Part shown: piece after piece, positions 1-12,038 of the stretch
Numbering within the stretch: the stretch's first letter is position 1
How the letters are laid out: each line of letters begins with the position of its first letter
Assembly: GCA_037039685.1 (NCBI GenBank)
Contig: JAWNGF010000001.1
Location: 7,688,001-7,752,000, forward strand
Origin: Ceratobasidium sp. AG-K
Taxonomy: Eukaryota; Basidiomycota; Agaricomycetes; Cantharellales; Ceratobasidiaceae
Direction: 5' to 3'
DNA: 64,000 nt
The notes under the pieces: generated by a model
Databases searched by the model: none
Told to the model about the DNA's origin: nothing
Seen by the model: only the letters and a program-made list of their open reading frames with translations
Program-made: the position numbers and the translations under genes

Positions 1-150
1 AAACAGTACGACAAACTAGGAGTGATTAACGCATTGTTTCTGGAGGATGAAAATCTTGAATTGGTGTTTCTAAGAAGTTCACATGTCATTAAAGATAGAC
101 GAGTTCGCAGAAGGATTTGCAATATTCTGTATGGTTTGGGCTCCCAATAA
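1..150 (+). pseudogene. 3' end of the pre-gag ORF of element A
   Basis: The first 150 bases translate without a stop to a TAA at 148-150 and match the last 49 residues of the 83-residue pre-gag ORF of element D at 22730-22981, including the shared VINALFLEDENLEL segment. It sits 24 bases upstream of the gag start, the same arrangement as in D. Compared with D, Arg to Cys (RRIC for RRIR) fits CpG decay. The function is unknown; see the D copy. Confidence 0.8.
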
Positions 151-174
151 ATTCACACTTCTCCCTGCTCCAAC

Positions 175-2801
175 ATGTCTAGAGCCCCATCACCAAGTCA
201 AGGAGGGTTCACTCAAATATCGGAAACATCCCCACCCGATGTAGTTGCACATGCAATCAATGCTCTAATAGATGAGGTGCGAAAGATAAATGGCCACATC
301 AATGCCTTGAATAGCATCACTACCATGCTAGAACAAGGAATTGACAACACTGTTGTGGACGTCATGGCAATCCAAAATCAAACCTCACAGATTGCACCTC
401 TACACCAATTAATAACTGCAGTATCTCAATCACTAGCAAACCTAGGAGCAACACCCTCCAAGACTGCATCAACCACTACTCCAGGATACAAACTCAAAAT
501 GCATCCCCCAGAAGAATTCTCTGGAGATGTAGACAAATTCAATGAGTTTAAATTGCAATGTACTTTGTACATAAACCATACATCCCTGCAAGCAACCACA
601 GAACAAAAAATTACTTATATTATGGGGTATTGCAAAGGGCCTGCTTATGTATGGATGCAACCTGGAATTGATGTAGACACGGCGAGAAGAGGAGTGTTAT
701 GGTTCAGTGTAAATATATCCTAAAGTATAGAATATACTTTGTCTGTATCACAACTTTATGGAGCCAGAGGGTAAAGTAAACTTTACTAGATCTTCAGAGG
801 GCACTAATATGCTGTTACTAACAGTATTTGTTACTAAAGACAATATATCTTTCTTAACTGTAGAGGTACACTTAAGCTACAACTGTTTGAGCAATGCTAC
901 AAGGCAAGGTTCCCTATGAGTTGTATTTAAGATATCCCCCCTGATTGCTAGAATCAAGTTAATACTTAATATACTTCTCTAACACAAGTATCTGTAGTGC
1001 AGTGCTTAGTGCTTACTGTAGAACTCTTAAAGTTATCTCAACCTCAACTGCAACTTAATTGGAGTTAAACTCAACAATTAAGGAGTGTTATTGGGAGAAC
1101 TGCTTTAGGTCTTAGAATAAGCTGTAAAGCTGTCACACAAGTGATAAACTTGGTAAAGATGTATTGAAAGTAAATTGAGAGGTGTCCTTTGGAGGCTCTC
1201 AGAGGCCAGTTTATATACCTTAGAGTGCACAGGTATGAATACTCAAGTGCACATATTCTAACTAGAATTTCCAGGCCACTAGGTAGTGTGGAGTAGCCTA
1301 AGAATAGCTCTGTAGCTATAGTTAGATCATGCAGTGCTGCTCAAAGTGCATATTAAAGGTACAAACTCCATACATAGTGTGGCTATGCATGTGGCCGTTC
1401 TGCAAGAGCTTTCCAGAACACGGAAACTACAGAATAGAGACTATCTACAAAAATAGAGCAAGGCAGTGCGACTCCAACGCAAGTCTGATCGTGGAATTCC
1501 ATGCAGTAGTTGTGGAGATATGCTGTGTTCAAAGTGTGGATCATGTGGCTATCGATATTTGAACACTGATAAGAGAATATCTCCGAAGCCGCTGTACGGA
1601 AATACCTGAAACTCCGCCGATACATGTGCGAGGCTGTGCGTTAGTGAGCGCAGAAGAAATCAAATCGATCGGTTCGGCAAGTCGGACGATATACCAGAAA
1701 TACTTGTATTTCACGAAGGTACAAATTGATTAAACTTAAACAATTTGTAACTTAATGAATTCCGAGTCGTTCAAGTTGCTGAAGGTCACGACTGATAGAG
1801 AAACATCAGAAGTATCGATTCGCATTTTCGTATATACAATGCAAGTCGAAACACATTCGTTACCGGCGATACAAAACAAGACATATTTTGTACATTTTCC
1901 GATCCTTGGGTATAGTGAGTTTAGACTAAGTATAGATACCAATGGAAGTCAGTATCCATAACAAGGAGCAACTAATTGGCTACATGACATAGATGAATTC
2001 TGGAACGAAATGCAAGCTAGGTTTGGTGACATCCACAAAATCGACCGATGTAGACAACTATACAAAAAGTTGGTCCAGAAGAATTCCGTTCAAGATTACC
2101 TACGGGATTTTGTCACTTATTTGTCAGTACTGGGGTACACTGATCAAGTACTTTGTGATGATTTCTATGATGGTCTTAAAGATGAAATCAAGATGGCCAT
2201 GGTATCACAAAATTTCCAACCCCATGAAGCAACCAGGACATTTAACCAAGTTTGCGAATGAGCCCTGGAAATTGACTCCACAATGAACGCCATTAATGCA
2301 CCAAAAAAGGTTCAAAGCCTACAAGCCAGCACCTTAAAACAAGCTACACCCAAGGCGACCACAAACACTGCAAACACCTCACTAGGTCAAAGGTTCAATG
2401 TAAACAATCGTGTCTTCATGTCAAAACCTACAGGGGGGGTGCAATATGGAAAAATCTCAAGTATTTCCAGGAACGCAAAAGGCCGAGCAGTTCCACAGAT
2501 CTCCTGGGATGATGGAACTAAAGGAAATGTTCTGTTTGGAGCAATTCAGAAAGACACCAGAACCACTACCTTCACCACTCCCACAACCCAAACGCCCAAG
2601 ACACCCACTCCTGCCAAAGACCCCAATGCAATGGATATTGATGGCAAAGGAAAGGCACCCATGATTTGCTTTACCTGCAGCGGCAAGGGACACTCAGCAA
2701 GAGTCTGTCCTTCCAGGAATACAGCCTCAGGGTTTGAAGCCCAGATTGAAGAAATTTCTTCAGACATTGAGTTGGGAAAAGACGTCACCAAGGCTTATTA
2801 A
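175..2801 (+). pseudogene. Gag of element A, interrupted by a 1270-bp insertion
   Basis: The frame opens at ATG 175 and matches the 450-residue gag of element D. It is cut after the codons for DTARRG by an insertion at 695-1964 and resumes at about 1965 with GATNWLHD. A TGA near 2259 (R in D) breaks it again. The C-terminal part at 2283-2801 has the CCHC zinc knuckle CFTCSGKGHSARVC expected of a nucleocapsid. Gag would form the virus-like particle. The copy is non-functional as it stands. Confidence 0.9.
695..1964. mobile_element. 1270-bp insertion with TG...CA ends and 5-bp target duplication (probable solo LTR)
   Basis: The insert begins TGTTATGG and ends CCATAACA, an exact 8-bp terminal inverted repeat. 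It is flanked on both sides by AGGAG (690-694 and 1965-1969). Removing it with one AGGAG restores the gag frame of element A. A 5-bp duplication with TG...CA ends is what LTR-element integration leaves, and the short TGTTA...TAACA ends are common in Copia-type LTRs. I see no protein-coding potential and no internal pair of LTRs, so a solo LTR of another family is the best call. A non-autonomous element is the alternative. Confidence 0.75.
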
Positions 2802-2836
2802 GGAGCCAAGTACTCGGTGATATATTAGCTAGTAAT

Positions 2837-5800
2837 ATGGATGAACTAGAAATCATGTCAATATCAAATGAAAACCAATTATACCTTGATTTCACTGCTC
2901 ATCCACTAGCTACGGCTCCTGATTCTAAGTCAGTTAACAAATCAAAAAAGTTCTCTGGACAAGCACTACTTGATTGCAGTGAAACATCCTGCTTCATCAA
3001 CCCTTCCATAGCAAAAGAAGCAAACCTTCCCCTTTTTCAACACGAAAAACCAAAGACTCTGCGAGTTATAGACGGACAAGAAGTTTTGTCAGGAAAAGTC
3101 ACCCACTATACAAAATTTAAACTTGTCGTGGGAACACATTCCAGCAAAATAGAATGTCACATCACAAACATTGGAAGACACCCCATTGTACTTGGGATGT
3201 CATGGCTCAAGAAACATAACCCACAAATTAATTGGAAAAATAGGACAATTGCATACACGAGCAAGTTTTGCTCAAAGAACTGCCTAGAAGTCCCATCCAC
3301 ACTCCAAATTGCAGCTGAAACTATTTTACCCAAAGAATATAAGGAGTTCGCAGATGTATTTGATGAATCCAGATTGGAAGAACTCCCACCCCATAGATCA
3401 ACCGACATCACATTGGATCTTCTACCAGAAGCCAAACTAAAGCATGGCCCTATTTACAAAACGTCCCCAGCTGAAGACAAAGAAATGAAGAAAGTACTAG
3501 AAACCCTCATTTGGAGGGGACACATCCAAATTTCCAAGTCTCCTTTAGCATCACCGGTACTATTTGTCAAAAAGCCCCATCCAGAAGATCCAAACAACCC
3601 AGAACTACGTTTTGCATTGACTATAGATATGTAAATTTGCTGTACAAATTCAATGCGAGTGGAATCCCTCTACTGGATCAATGGTTAAGAGCCCTGGAAG
3701 GATTTGTCATTGGTACCACTCTAGACTTGGCACAAGGATTTCATCAAACCCAAATCGCGAGAGGGTATGAATGGAAAACAGCCTTCAAAACTCAGTATGG
3801 CATGTATGAATGGAAAGTCATGCCCTTTGGTCTCAAAAACGCCCCATCAAGTTTCCAGTCTCTAATGAACTCTATATTCAGAGACATTATGGGGGTCTTT
3901 GTGCTCATATACATCGATGACATCTTCATTTTTTCCAAACGAGTTGAAGACCATCCAGGACATGTAAAAAAGGTGCTAAGAAGACTAAGGGAACACAAGT
4001 TAATTGTGAAACTGAGGAAATGCAAGTTCCACCAAACCAAACTGGATTGGGTAGGACTAGTCATTTCCAATAAAGGAATCAAAACAGATCAGGAAAAAGT
4101 CACGGTGGCTATGAATTGGAAAGCTCCAAAGAACATTTAAACAAGTCCAAGAGTTCCTAGGATTTGTCAATTTCTATCAAAGATTCATTCAAGACTTTGC
4201 CGGCAAAGCCAGACCCCTATACAACCTACTCAAGAAGGATCAAAAGTGGCAATGGACAAGCAAAGAACAAGACACCATGAATGCACTAAAGGAAGCTCTT
4301 AAGGTGGCACCTGTAATGATGCAACTCAATCAAAATAAGGAGTTTTTCCTCAAAACAGATGCGTCAGGGTTTGCCACAGGAGCAGTTTTATTTCAAAAAG
4401 ATGGAGAAGGGAAATTACACCCAGTGGCTTTCCTTTCTAAATCACTAAATCCAGCTGAATGAAACTACAATATTTTTGACAAAGAACTATTGGCAATTAT
4501 TAGAGCCTTCAAAGAATGGCGACACTTACTTCAAGGCACAGAAAAAGCCATTCAAGTCATAACAGATCACAAGAACTTGGAATACTTCTCATCATCCAAA
4601 CAACTGAACCAACGCCAAATTTGCTGGATGAACTTTTTGGTAGACTTCAACTTCCAGATCATGTATAGGCCAGGAAGCCAGAATAAAAAAGCAGACATTC
4701 TCTCAAGGCAATACAACTTAGAACCTTTGGGGGGGGGTAGAGAACCAAGTTCTCCTCAAACCAGACATTTTTATTTCAGCTATTACCCCTGACCAGGAGA
4801 TTAACGATCTAATCAAAGAAGCAATCCTCAAAGATCCCAGATTAGATGAAGCTCACAATAAGCTGAGAAACGGAGAAAAAGTCAAAGATTGGGAATACAG
4901 AGAAGGACTCCTAATGTTCAAAGGAAAGATCTTTGTCCCCAAGGATGCAACCATCAGAAATCTGATATTGGAATTGCGCCATGACAATATTACAGCGGGG
5001 CACCCTGGACAAGCAAGAACTTTGGAATTGGTCTCAAGAACTTATTACTGGCCAACCACGAAGAAGTTCATTAACTCTTATGTGTCACACTGCAAAACAT
5101 GCATTCAAGTTAAACCATCAAACCAACTCCCCACAGGACTACTGCGTCCTTTGCACATTCCTGAGAGACCGTGGGAGGAGATCTCCTACGACATGATTGT
5201 AGGGCTCCCAGAGTCAGAAGGATATGATGCAATCTTAACAGTGGTAGATTGTTTCTCCAAGATGGCACATTATCTCCCTTGCAAATCAATGGCTACAGCA
5301 GTAGACATAGCCAATATCTTTGTTGCAAACATCTGGAAACTTCATGGCACCCCAAAAGCAACAGTCTTGGACAGAGGATCCACCTTCAACTCAAAGTTCA
5401 TTAGGCATCTATACAAATGGTTGAACGTAAAACCCACCTTCAGCACAGCCTATCATCCAATGACAGACGGACAGTCAGGACGAGCAAACCAAGTTGTCAA
5501 AATCTTTATCAGGGCTTTTGTCAACCATAGGCAAAACGACTGGGTAGCGCTACTCCCTATGGCAGAGTTTGCTTGTAACAATGGAATCCAAGCATCCACT
5601 GGCAAAACCCCTTTCCAGATCTGTCAAGGATTCAACCCTAGAATGAACATTGGGGAAGAATCAGACTATACTGTTCCTGAAGCTGATGCCCATGCGGAAT
5701 TCCTGTTGAAAGGATACGACGAAGTCAAAGCCGCTCTCATCCTAGCAAACCAATCCTACAAACACTACTTTGATAAAGGAGCCAAAGAACCAGAAGAAAT

Positions 5801-6235
5801 AAACCCTGGAGATAAAGTCTGGCTTAATCATCAAAACATATCCACGGACAGACCTTCAGTAAAACTCTCTCACAAAGTTTTAGGCCCTTACAAAGTACTG
5901 GAAAAAATAGGGAGTCACGCCTTTAGACTGGAATTACCAAAGTCAATGAAGATCCATCCTGTCTTCCATGTTATGTTGCTCAAGAAATTTCACTATGATC
6001 CCCATGGTTGCAAACCCGCTCAACCACCCCCTATTGTCACACAAGAAGGAGAAGAAGAGTGGGAGGTTGAAGAGATCCCAATTCCAAGAAAATTTGCTGT
6101 CAACTTCACTATTATGTCAAATGGAAAGGATACTCTCATGCAGATAATTCTTGGCAAACAAAGGAGGACCTCAAGAATGCTCCTGAACTAGTGGATAAAT
6201 TTCACAAACTCCACCCCACTGTGCCAGGCCCTTAG
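2837..6235 (+). pseudogene. Pol polyprotein of element A (protease, RT, RNase H, integrase)
   Basis: Homologous to the pol of element D from MDELEIMSIS onward. The order is aspartic protease (DCSE in place of DCGA in D, so the active-site Gly is lost), reverse transcriptase with YIDD near 3910, RNase H (KTDASGFATGAV), HHCC zinc finger, and the integrase core. Frame breaks fall near 3620, 4137, 4460 (stop), 4735 (a run of seven G) and 6090. Residues in the integrase and RNase H changed from Arg to Cys or Trp relative to D (VDCFSK, QICWMN, LIWRGH). The chromodomain seen in D is frameshifted away. Inactive. Confidence 0.92.
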
Positions 6236-6245
6236 GAGGGGGTAA

Positions 6246-6661
6246 TGTCATGAGCTGACTAAGCTCAGACATTTTATTCTGATTTTATATCTTTTTTCCA
6301 AACACTTTCCTTTTTTGGTACAAATGTCCTCTGGCACTTAACTTGTATCATGTGACGTATTTGTCTTTTCATTTGATATTGGTGATTGCTTCCGGAACTT
6401 CCAGAATGTTGAGTCATACCTCTTATCTTGCTTATCATTGGTTGTACTTGGTTTTCTCACACTGATAGATAGTGACGTGGCACTGATCCCTCATGTATAT
6501 AAACCCAGAGGTCAAGCCGGTTAATGACAAGGCTTGACCTCCTCTCCACTAGGACTTGTCCAATCAAATCCTCTTTACTATCACTATTCCTTGGGTTCTA
6601 AGACTTGTCTAAGTCAAACCCCTTAACCTTTAAAGACACCTAATTGATCCAAGTCGGGACA
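6246..6661 (+). repeat. 3' LTR of element A
   Basis: Starts TGTCATGAGC and ends GTCGGGACA. It is the reverse complement of the D LTRs at 17504-17906 and 24033-24435. It has a TATATAAA box at 6496-6503 and the putative transcript start AAGGCTTG at 6529, 33 bases after the first T of the box. Confidence 0.92.
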
Positions 6662-6783
6662 CCTTCCAAAATCCAAGAGGGCTGTATACTACCAGCTCCT
6701 CAATCAAGCCAAGAAATTTTATAATTTTGTGGAGATGGCCATCAACTGTCTTGCCACTCCCATGAACACACCCACTGGCTCTC
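6662..6783. other. 122-bp strip between elements A and B, unassigned
   Basis: This lies between the 3' LTR of A and the 5' LTR of B. It reads open in at least one frame but is too short to assign. It could be a piece of the sequence into which A and B inserted. I recognise no family. Confidence 0.4.
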
Positions 6784-7227
6784 TGTCACAACCTTTTCTT
6801 GTCCTCTTCTTGTTGTTTTGTTGCCTTGTGTTTGGTCTTGTTCTTCTCGCCTTGGCGCATTTAGTCGCCTTTATGTAAGCCTTGACCGTGGGACATGCCT
6901 GCCTGCCCTGTTCCCTTATCTCCTTGGCCTCCATGGACTTATCACATTTCCTTTGTTCTTTCCTCTCTTCTCTCGGACTCTTGCTTTCCCTCCTTTTGGT
7001 TTCCCTTGTCGCTTGCTCTCTATTGTACATAGGAACAGTAGCGCATATATATACCAGCAACACAAGTCTTGCCTCCACAAGACTTGTTCTCTTGTTGTTT
7101 TCCCCATCACTCATTGCATGACTCACTTAGGCCTAAGCACCATACATTTGACCCTTGTCGTCACCCCAACCCCCTTCCTCACTGCCTGTGGCGTCTCAGC
7201 CTCCAAGGTTCAACTAGGGTTGTGACA
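6784..7227 (+). repeat. 5' LTR of element B
   Basis: TGTCACAACC...GGGTTGTGACA, matching 36158-36599. It carries TATATATA at 7046-7053. The segment AAGACTTGTTCT begins at 7079, 33 bases from the first T of the box. Confidence 0.93.
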
Positions 7228-7229
7228 CT

Positions 7230-7243
7230 AGAACAAGTCTTGT
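7230..7243 (+). other. Putative self-priming primer-binding site of element B
   Basis: AGAACAAGTCTTGT starts 3 bases after the LTR end. It is exactly complementary over 14 bases to LTR bases 7077-7090, which sit where transcription should start from the TATATATA box. No match to a tRNA 3' end is apparent. This fits the Tf1/sushi mechanism in which the RNA 5' end folds back as the reverse-transcription primer. It is inferred from sequence only. Confidence 0.65.
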
Positions 7244-7281
7244 TGCCTTCGCCGCGGATACAGCCTTTGTTGCTGTTGGAA

Positions 7282-7737
7282 TGTCGTAAGCTTCTTCTTG
7301 ATGGCTGTGAGACAAGCTGCAATGGAGAGTAGACAGCACTAAGACCTAAGTGACCTCTTGAACCGCATCACACTTAAGTGTCTGTAGGCTCTTGAGGGTA
7401 GGGGTGGTTCAAAGTGTCACTCAAAGGGGATGTTTGATGAGACAAAACTAGCTGGGGTAACCAGGCTTGTTGGTCCTCTATATATATTCAAAAAGTGGCC
7501 AAGTCATACAAGGCGCAGCCACATGAGTCATACAAGAAAGCCAGTCAGGAGTGTCCAAGTGAGTCATGCTGTATGAACAGACATGACTCGTACAAAGCAC
7601 AGCCGCGTCACACAGAGTAACAGAAATAACCACAAGAAGGTGGCAATGCGGCAAACGGAAACAGAAACACAGCACAAAGGGAGAAACAGGCGGACAAGAC
7701 AACAGGTGAGTCCAATGGAGGGAGCTGGCTCACGACA
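7282..7737 (-). repeat. Solo LTR of the element E family, inserted in the leader of element B
   Basis: The 456-bp sequence (TGTCGTAAGC...GCTCACGACA on plus) is the reverse complement of the 457-bp LTR of element E with many substitutions, so it is an old copy. Flanks are TGGAA on the left and CAGAA on the right, a duplication only if two bases have mutated. No internal element sequence is present, as expected after LTR-LTR recombination. Confidence 0.85.
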
Positions 7738-8096
7738 CAGAACCAGGTCTTTCATCACCAGGTCACCTCTGAGCATTTGCACACCCCTCACCGTTGTCAG
7801 CTAATACCCCCATCTCTCCCCTGCATCATTTACATGTTGAGGCACACTGCGGCTTGCACCCATTAGCCTGTCAACGACGTCCCCTATCCTCTGATATCAC
7901 TGAACCGTGGCCACCTAATCAGGAAGCACCGTTCATATATTCTATTGGAACAAGGACCTCTGAGACCATTGCACTTAACCTACCATTGACTAGGTTCCCC
8001 CTACACATTCCATCTCTACCCAGGGGATATATTTTCTATAACAAACATTACTAGCCAATTTTGGTTGAAGTGCACCAGGAAGTGCATTTATTGTAG
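7738..8096 (+). other. Leader of element B between solo LTR and gag
   Basis: Untranslated leader of the retroelement. Short ORFs here match nothing recognisable. It ends at the gag ATG at 8097. Confidence 0.5.
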
Positions 8097-9695
8097 ATGT
8101 CCAACAGAAGCCACACAAATTCAGCAGATTCCTACCAAGCAACAATGTCTTCCCTGATGCCCTCCTTCTCTAAGGGCAAAAGCCCCATTGTGATACCTCC
8201 ACCAGAAACCCCCCTCCATCAAACTCGCTTCTCAGAACCTCCCCCATCAAGGAAAGAAGGCGATGAGGAAGGATCAGTAGGGGATACAACCATTCGTTCC
8301 CAACCGGCCCCCTACAAAACCTTTGACGCAGAATCAAGACCACTGTCTCCTGCCATTAGGGAATACAAGGGCGACTCCTGGTGGGAAACCTGTGAAGGTG
8401 ATTTTCAAAAAGAAGTCCTCTTCATTCTCAGAGAATTATTGTTGCACCATAGTCTCATGGCAGAGAGGTTGGAACACGTCAAACAATGGATCCTCCATAA
8501 TAGGGATGATGGAAATATCTGCATCAACCAACTGACGGAAATCGCGGATCAGAATCGCGAACTATACAATGAAATGACAGATCAACATAGAATAACAAGG
8601 GATGCAGTTTGGGCACAAGGAATTGTATCAAGTGGGAGACCAACGGGAGGAAGTGGAACAACTGCGGCTCAAACCAACACCCTAACAACCAGTCAACTAG
8701 GATTCTTGCTAGGAGGAGGAACAGCAACCCAAGGACTAAAGGGCTTTATGATGCGATTTGCACCACCCTTGTCAGGAGCAACCACAGCCCCAACATCTTC
8801 AATCTTTGGAAGTGGAAGAACGGAAAAATCAGCAGTGTCCAAACCAACTGAATTCCGGGGGGAGCAAGGAGCCAAGGCCAGGGATTTTACTTACTCCTGC
8901 GCAAATTACATTGCCAACTCCCACTACGCCACTGCCTTGGATGAAAAGAAGATCCATCTTATCATTTTGTACCTACGCGGCCCTGCTATTGACTGGATTT
9001 GCCCTTTCCAAGACCTACACAATGCAGGTGTACCCCAAGCCATTTTTACGAGTCTAGATATCTTTCAGCAGGAGTGGGAATTAGCCTTTGGCAAAATAGA
9101 GCAAGTAGAGGTCTACAGACAGAAGTACAAGGCACTTTCCCAGACCAAAACAGTGGTCGAATACCTCACCCAATTTAGGATTCTGTTGGCACCGCTAGAC
9201 TACAACAAGCAGACCCTGAAAGACGACTTCTATGCGGGGCTCAAGGACAACATCAAGGATATGCTAACCTCCCAGGCCTATAATTGTCACAATGCAACAC
9301 TACAGGAACTGTTTACTAGGACCCAGGAAATTGATGCCACGCTCATTGCAAGGAACATGGAGAAAAAGGGAACCAATGTCCTGGAGAGGGCGACTTCAAG
9401 CGGCACCCAGAAGCGGGTAACCACAAGTGCAACAGTGCATAGATACCAGAAAGGAGAGGCAATCTACACGGTTACTCCCCAGGGCAGCAAGAAGGGCACA
9501 ATCAAGTCAATTAGCAAGAACAAATGCGGTTTCCTTACCCCCAAGGTCAAATGGACTGATGGAACAATGTCGGAAATCCCCTTTAGCTTCATCAAACCAG
9601 ATGTTTGCCAGGCTAGGGTGGAAGTAGCAGTGGTCACAAGCAAAACCACCTGTTATTGCTGCCAGAAAAAGGGGCATATTGCTAAAGATTGTTGA
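8097..9695 (+). CDS. Gag of element B
   Basis: A continuous frame of 532 codons. The N-terminal 200 residues are low complexity, rich in Ser, Pro and Thr. The middle (about 250-440) is the retrotransposon gag domain (DEKKIHLIILYLRG, then FYAGLKDNIKD). It ends in a CCHC knuckle CYCCQKKGHIAKDC, immediately followed by TGA. In the related gag of D about 30 more residues follow the knuckle, so this stop may be secondary. The product would form the particle and bind the element RNA. The family call is firm; current activity is doubtful since pol is broken. Confidence 0.88.
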   Translation: MSNRSHTNSADSYQATMSSLMPSFSKGKSPIVIPPPETPLHQTRFSEPPPSRKEGDEEGSVGDTTIRSQPAPYKTFDAESRPLSPAIREYKGDSWWETCEGDFQKEVLFILRELLLHHSLMAERLEHVKQWILHNRDDGNICINQLTEIADQNRELYNEMTDQHRITRDAVWAQGIVSSGRPTGGSGTTAAQTNTLTTSQLGFLLGGGTATQGLKGFMMRFAPPLSGATTAPTSSIFGSGRTEKSAVSKPTEFRGEQGAKARDFTYSCANYIANSHYATALDEKKIHLIILYLRGPAIDWICPFQDLHNAGVPQAIFTSLDIFQQEWELAFGKIEQVEVYRQKYKALSQTKTVVEYLTQFRILLAPLDYNKQTLKDDFYAGLKDNIKDMLTSQAYNCHNATLQELFTRTQEIDATLIARNMEKKGTNVLERATSSGTQKRVTTSATVHRYQKGEAIYTVTPQGSKKGTIKSISKNKCGFLTPKVKWTDGTMSEIPFSFIKPDVCQARVEVAVVTSKTTCYCCQKKGHIAKDC

Positions 9696-9784
9696 ACGCA
9701 AATAGCAGCCCTGGAAGAAGTTGTTACTGGTGATTTGGAGTTGGGAAAAGGCAGCAACTGAGGGGAGCACCAGGTGCCCTAAAG

Positions 9785-10360
9785 TTGGAATTAGATTGTG
9801 TAATCTCAGGAAATTGGAAGCAGTCTGTAAACAAAATATATCTTTGTTCCACCAAATATGCAGACCAGCTTTGCATTCCCATCACAATTGAAAGCCTGAA
9901 AAACCTTATTACCATAGCCATGATCGACTCAGGGGCATTGGGAAACTTCATTAACTCCAAATATGTAAAGAAACACAAAATCCCAACAAAAAAGAAGAAG
10001 ACAGCAAGAAGGGTCCAGGTGATAGATGGCCGACCAATAGTGAATGGTTTAATTGACAAGGAATGCACCTTCCAAGTCATTATGAACAATCATGTGGAAG
10101 AAATTACTTGCGATATTGCACCATTAGGCCGACACACTGTGGTTCTGGGTATTCCCTGGCTGAAAAAACATAACCCAAAAATCGATTGGGCAGCAGGAAC
10201 ATTAGAATTTGAATCAGATTACTGCAAGGAAGAATGTCTATATGAGGACTGCAACACCATAGATGGGGGAGTAGTTGGCCAACTTCCTGACAAATACATG
10301 GAATTCAAGGATGTTTTTGTTTCCAAAGAAGTGGACAAGCTACTGCCACATTGACCATAT
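9785..10360 (+). pseudogene. Element B pol, part 1: aspartic protease
   Basis: The frame contains the retropepsin-like motif AMIDSGALGNFI and the second half HTVVLGIPWLKKHNP, followed by the linker PDKYMEFKDVF before RT. A TGA at 10352-10354 stands where the family has Arg (PHRPYDL), a CGA to TGA change. The TSD base block CATAT at 10356-10360 ends the piece, and the frame continues at 25365 after element C. Confidence 0.88.
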
Positions 10361-10859
10361 TGTTGCAACCTGCTAATGCCTATGGTTGATGACTGCTAAT
10401 GGCCTTTGAGATGTGGAACAATATGTGATAAGTCTTCTAAGACTCTATCGCTAAGGTGGACGAACACTAGTCTTGCCAGTACAAGTCACTAGCTCCTAAG
10501 TCCAAGTGGCTGCGCTAAAGGCTAAGTAGCCAAGTGCCTCTGATCACACTGCAGGGAGAGTTGACAAGGCAAAGCAAGCTGGGGATGACCATGCTTGCAA
10601 GCCAGTATATATACTCAGAAAACAAGTGAGTCATAGTACATACATGAGTCACAAGTCTGAGTCAAAGTCCGAGTCATGAAGGGGGCTGCGCAGGCCAGCC
10701 AATAGAAAACAGCATGAGTCATATGACTCATGGTGACACGTCATCCATACACCTCACTAAGCAAGGGAGAGGGCACATCTATACAGAAGAGGTGCTTAGG
10801 GCGCCAATGCAAGCCACGAGTCCGCAGAACAGAGTCAGAGGGCGGGACAGGTCACAACA
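10361..10859 (-). repeat. 3' LTR of element C
   Basis: TGTTGCAACC...GTCACAACA on plus, matching 24861-25359. It contains TATATATA. Flanked on the left by the CATAT target duplication. Confidence 0.94.
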
Positions 10860-10899
10860 TTGCCCCCCCACATAGGGCCAGGTAGTGGAGCGCCTGGTC

Positions 10900-12038
10900 C
10901 TATCTGCGGGCGACCCATTCCTTTAGCTCCAACCAACCAACCCGTTCCGCAAGGTTGCGCATGTCTGACTTGAGGACCTTGTTCATGCGGTCCCACTTCT
11001 CTTGGTAGAGCCTATCAAGCTCCTCCTGGTGTTGTTGCTGCAAGCGCTCAAGCTCTTGCTGCTCACGGAGCGTCCACTGCTCTTGTCGGTGGTCAAGCCA
11101 TTTGTTGAGCTGGTCGACCGTCCAGGATCCGCACTGGACAAGGCGGTAGGCCTCCAGGACGTTGGCGTCGCAGGGCATGCGATTGGCAGGTGGGTGGGGC
11201 TCAAGGCGGGTGATTGCTTGCCCAACGTCGGCAATAAGGGTTTTTGACGTTTTCCCGGGCCCTGTCCCAGGTTGCATTCCATTCCTGCTCGAGTCGTTCG
11301 GCGTCTTCGTTGGTGATGGCAGGAGGGGGGGGGGACATCAACCATCTCCTCCTTGTTTTTGCCTGGCTCCATTGGCAGGTCAGTTTTGTCGGCGCCTTTT
11401 GACCAGTTGATATCGGAGAGGGGAGTTTCGGGGTATGTGTTGTCAGCAACTGGTGGTTCAGGCTTTTTCTGCCACTCACAGGGGGCGGGCCAACCGCTGG
11501 TGAACTCGTAGGAGCAATCACTCCACCAGATTCCGTCGTCATCGACATGTCCTCCATTGGCCAAGGCAATGCGGGGGTTGGTTTTGCGCTTGAACCACTT
11601 GTCACCTTCCCATTTGTAGCCGGTGTCCCTGTTCCAGGCGTTGGCACTCTTCGTGACCACGTCGCGGACAGTAAGTCCAATGCATCCTCAGCAGTGGTAA
11701 TACTTGCTGCGACCAATGTCGGTCGGGTCTGAGGGCCGGGCGTTGGGGTGGCTAACCCAGAGGAGGGAGCCGAGTTGGGGGTGGATGAGGGACTTTCCTT
11801 CCTCATCCCACTTGAGGTTGCCTCGTTTGGCAAGGGGGATGTAGCTGAGGTGGACCCCAGGCTCAAGGTTGTTGGCCAGTTTCCTGGCCTCCTTGAGGGA
11901 CCAGGGCGCTGTAGCCCTGCAGTTGATGGCGAATTTGCCAGGTCCTCCCACCATGATGGCCTTGCCATAGGCGGCACTGAGCCTGTAGGAGGCGAGACAG
12001 GCGGCAGCAGTGGTGTTGTTGGAGCGGATAGGGGCCAT
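10900..12038 (-). pseudogene. ORF3 of element C (accessory ORF between integrase and 3' LTR)
   Basis: On the minus strand it opens at 12038 (MAPIRSNNTT). It reads to a TGA within a motif C-stop-GC at about 11688, where the ORF3 of element E has CRGC, so this is probably CGA to TGA. It goes on in the same frame to about 11320, where a run of ten C shifts the frame, and after a second shift it ends at 10900 with a charged helical module (MPCDANVLEAY to LELKEWVARR). That module is also found in element F (36889-37188). The middle is Trp-rich. Function unknown; the position is like env in other elements, but I see no signal peptide or membrane segment. Confidence 0.7.

Larger units (their letters stand above)
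1..6661 (+). mobile_element. Element A: decayed Ty3/gypsy (chromovirus) retrotransposon, 5' end outside window
   Basis: Translations match element D (17504-24435) along its whole visible length: the end of a pre-gag ORF, gag with a zinc knuckle, then protease, reverse transcriptase, RNase H and integrase, and a 3' LTR at 6246-6661. A is on the opposite strand to D, so the two form a large inverted repeat. A has several frameshifts and stops and an inserted 1270-bp sequence in gag, so it cannot be autonomous. The 5' LTR lies left of base 1 and the target duplication cannot be checked. Confidence 0.93.

Noticed and set aside
6719..7332. ORFs of up to 135 codons over the B LTR, and the same over 36009-36734
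   Set aside because: They overlap LTR sequence with promoter features and recur only because the LTR is repeated.
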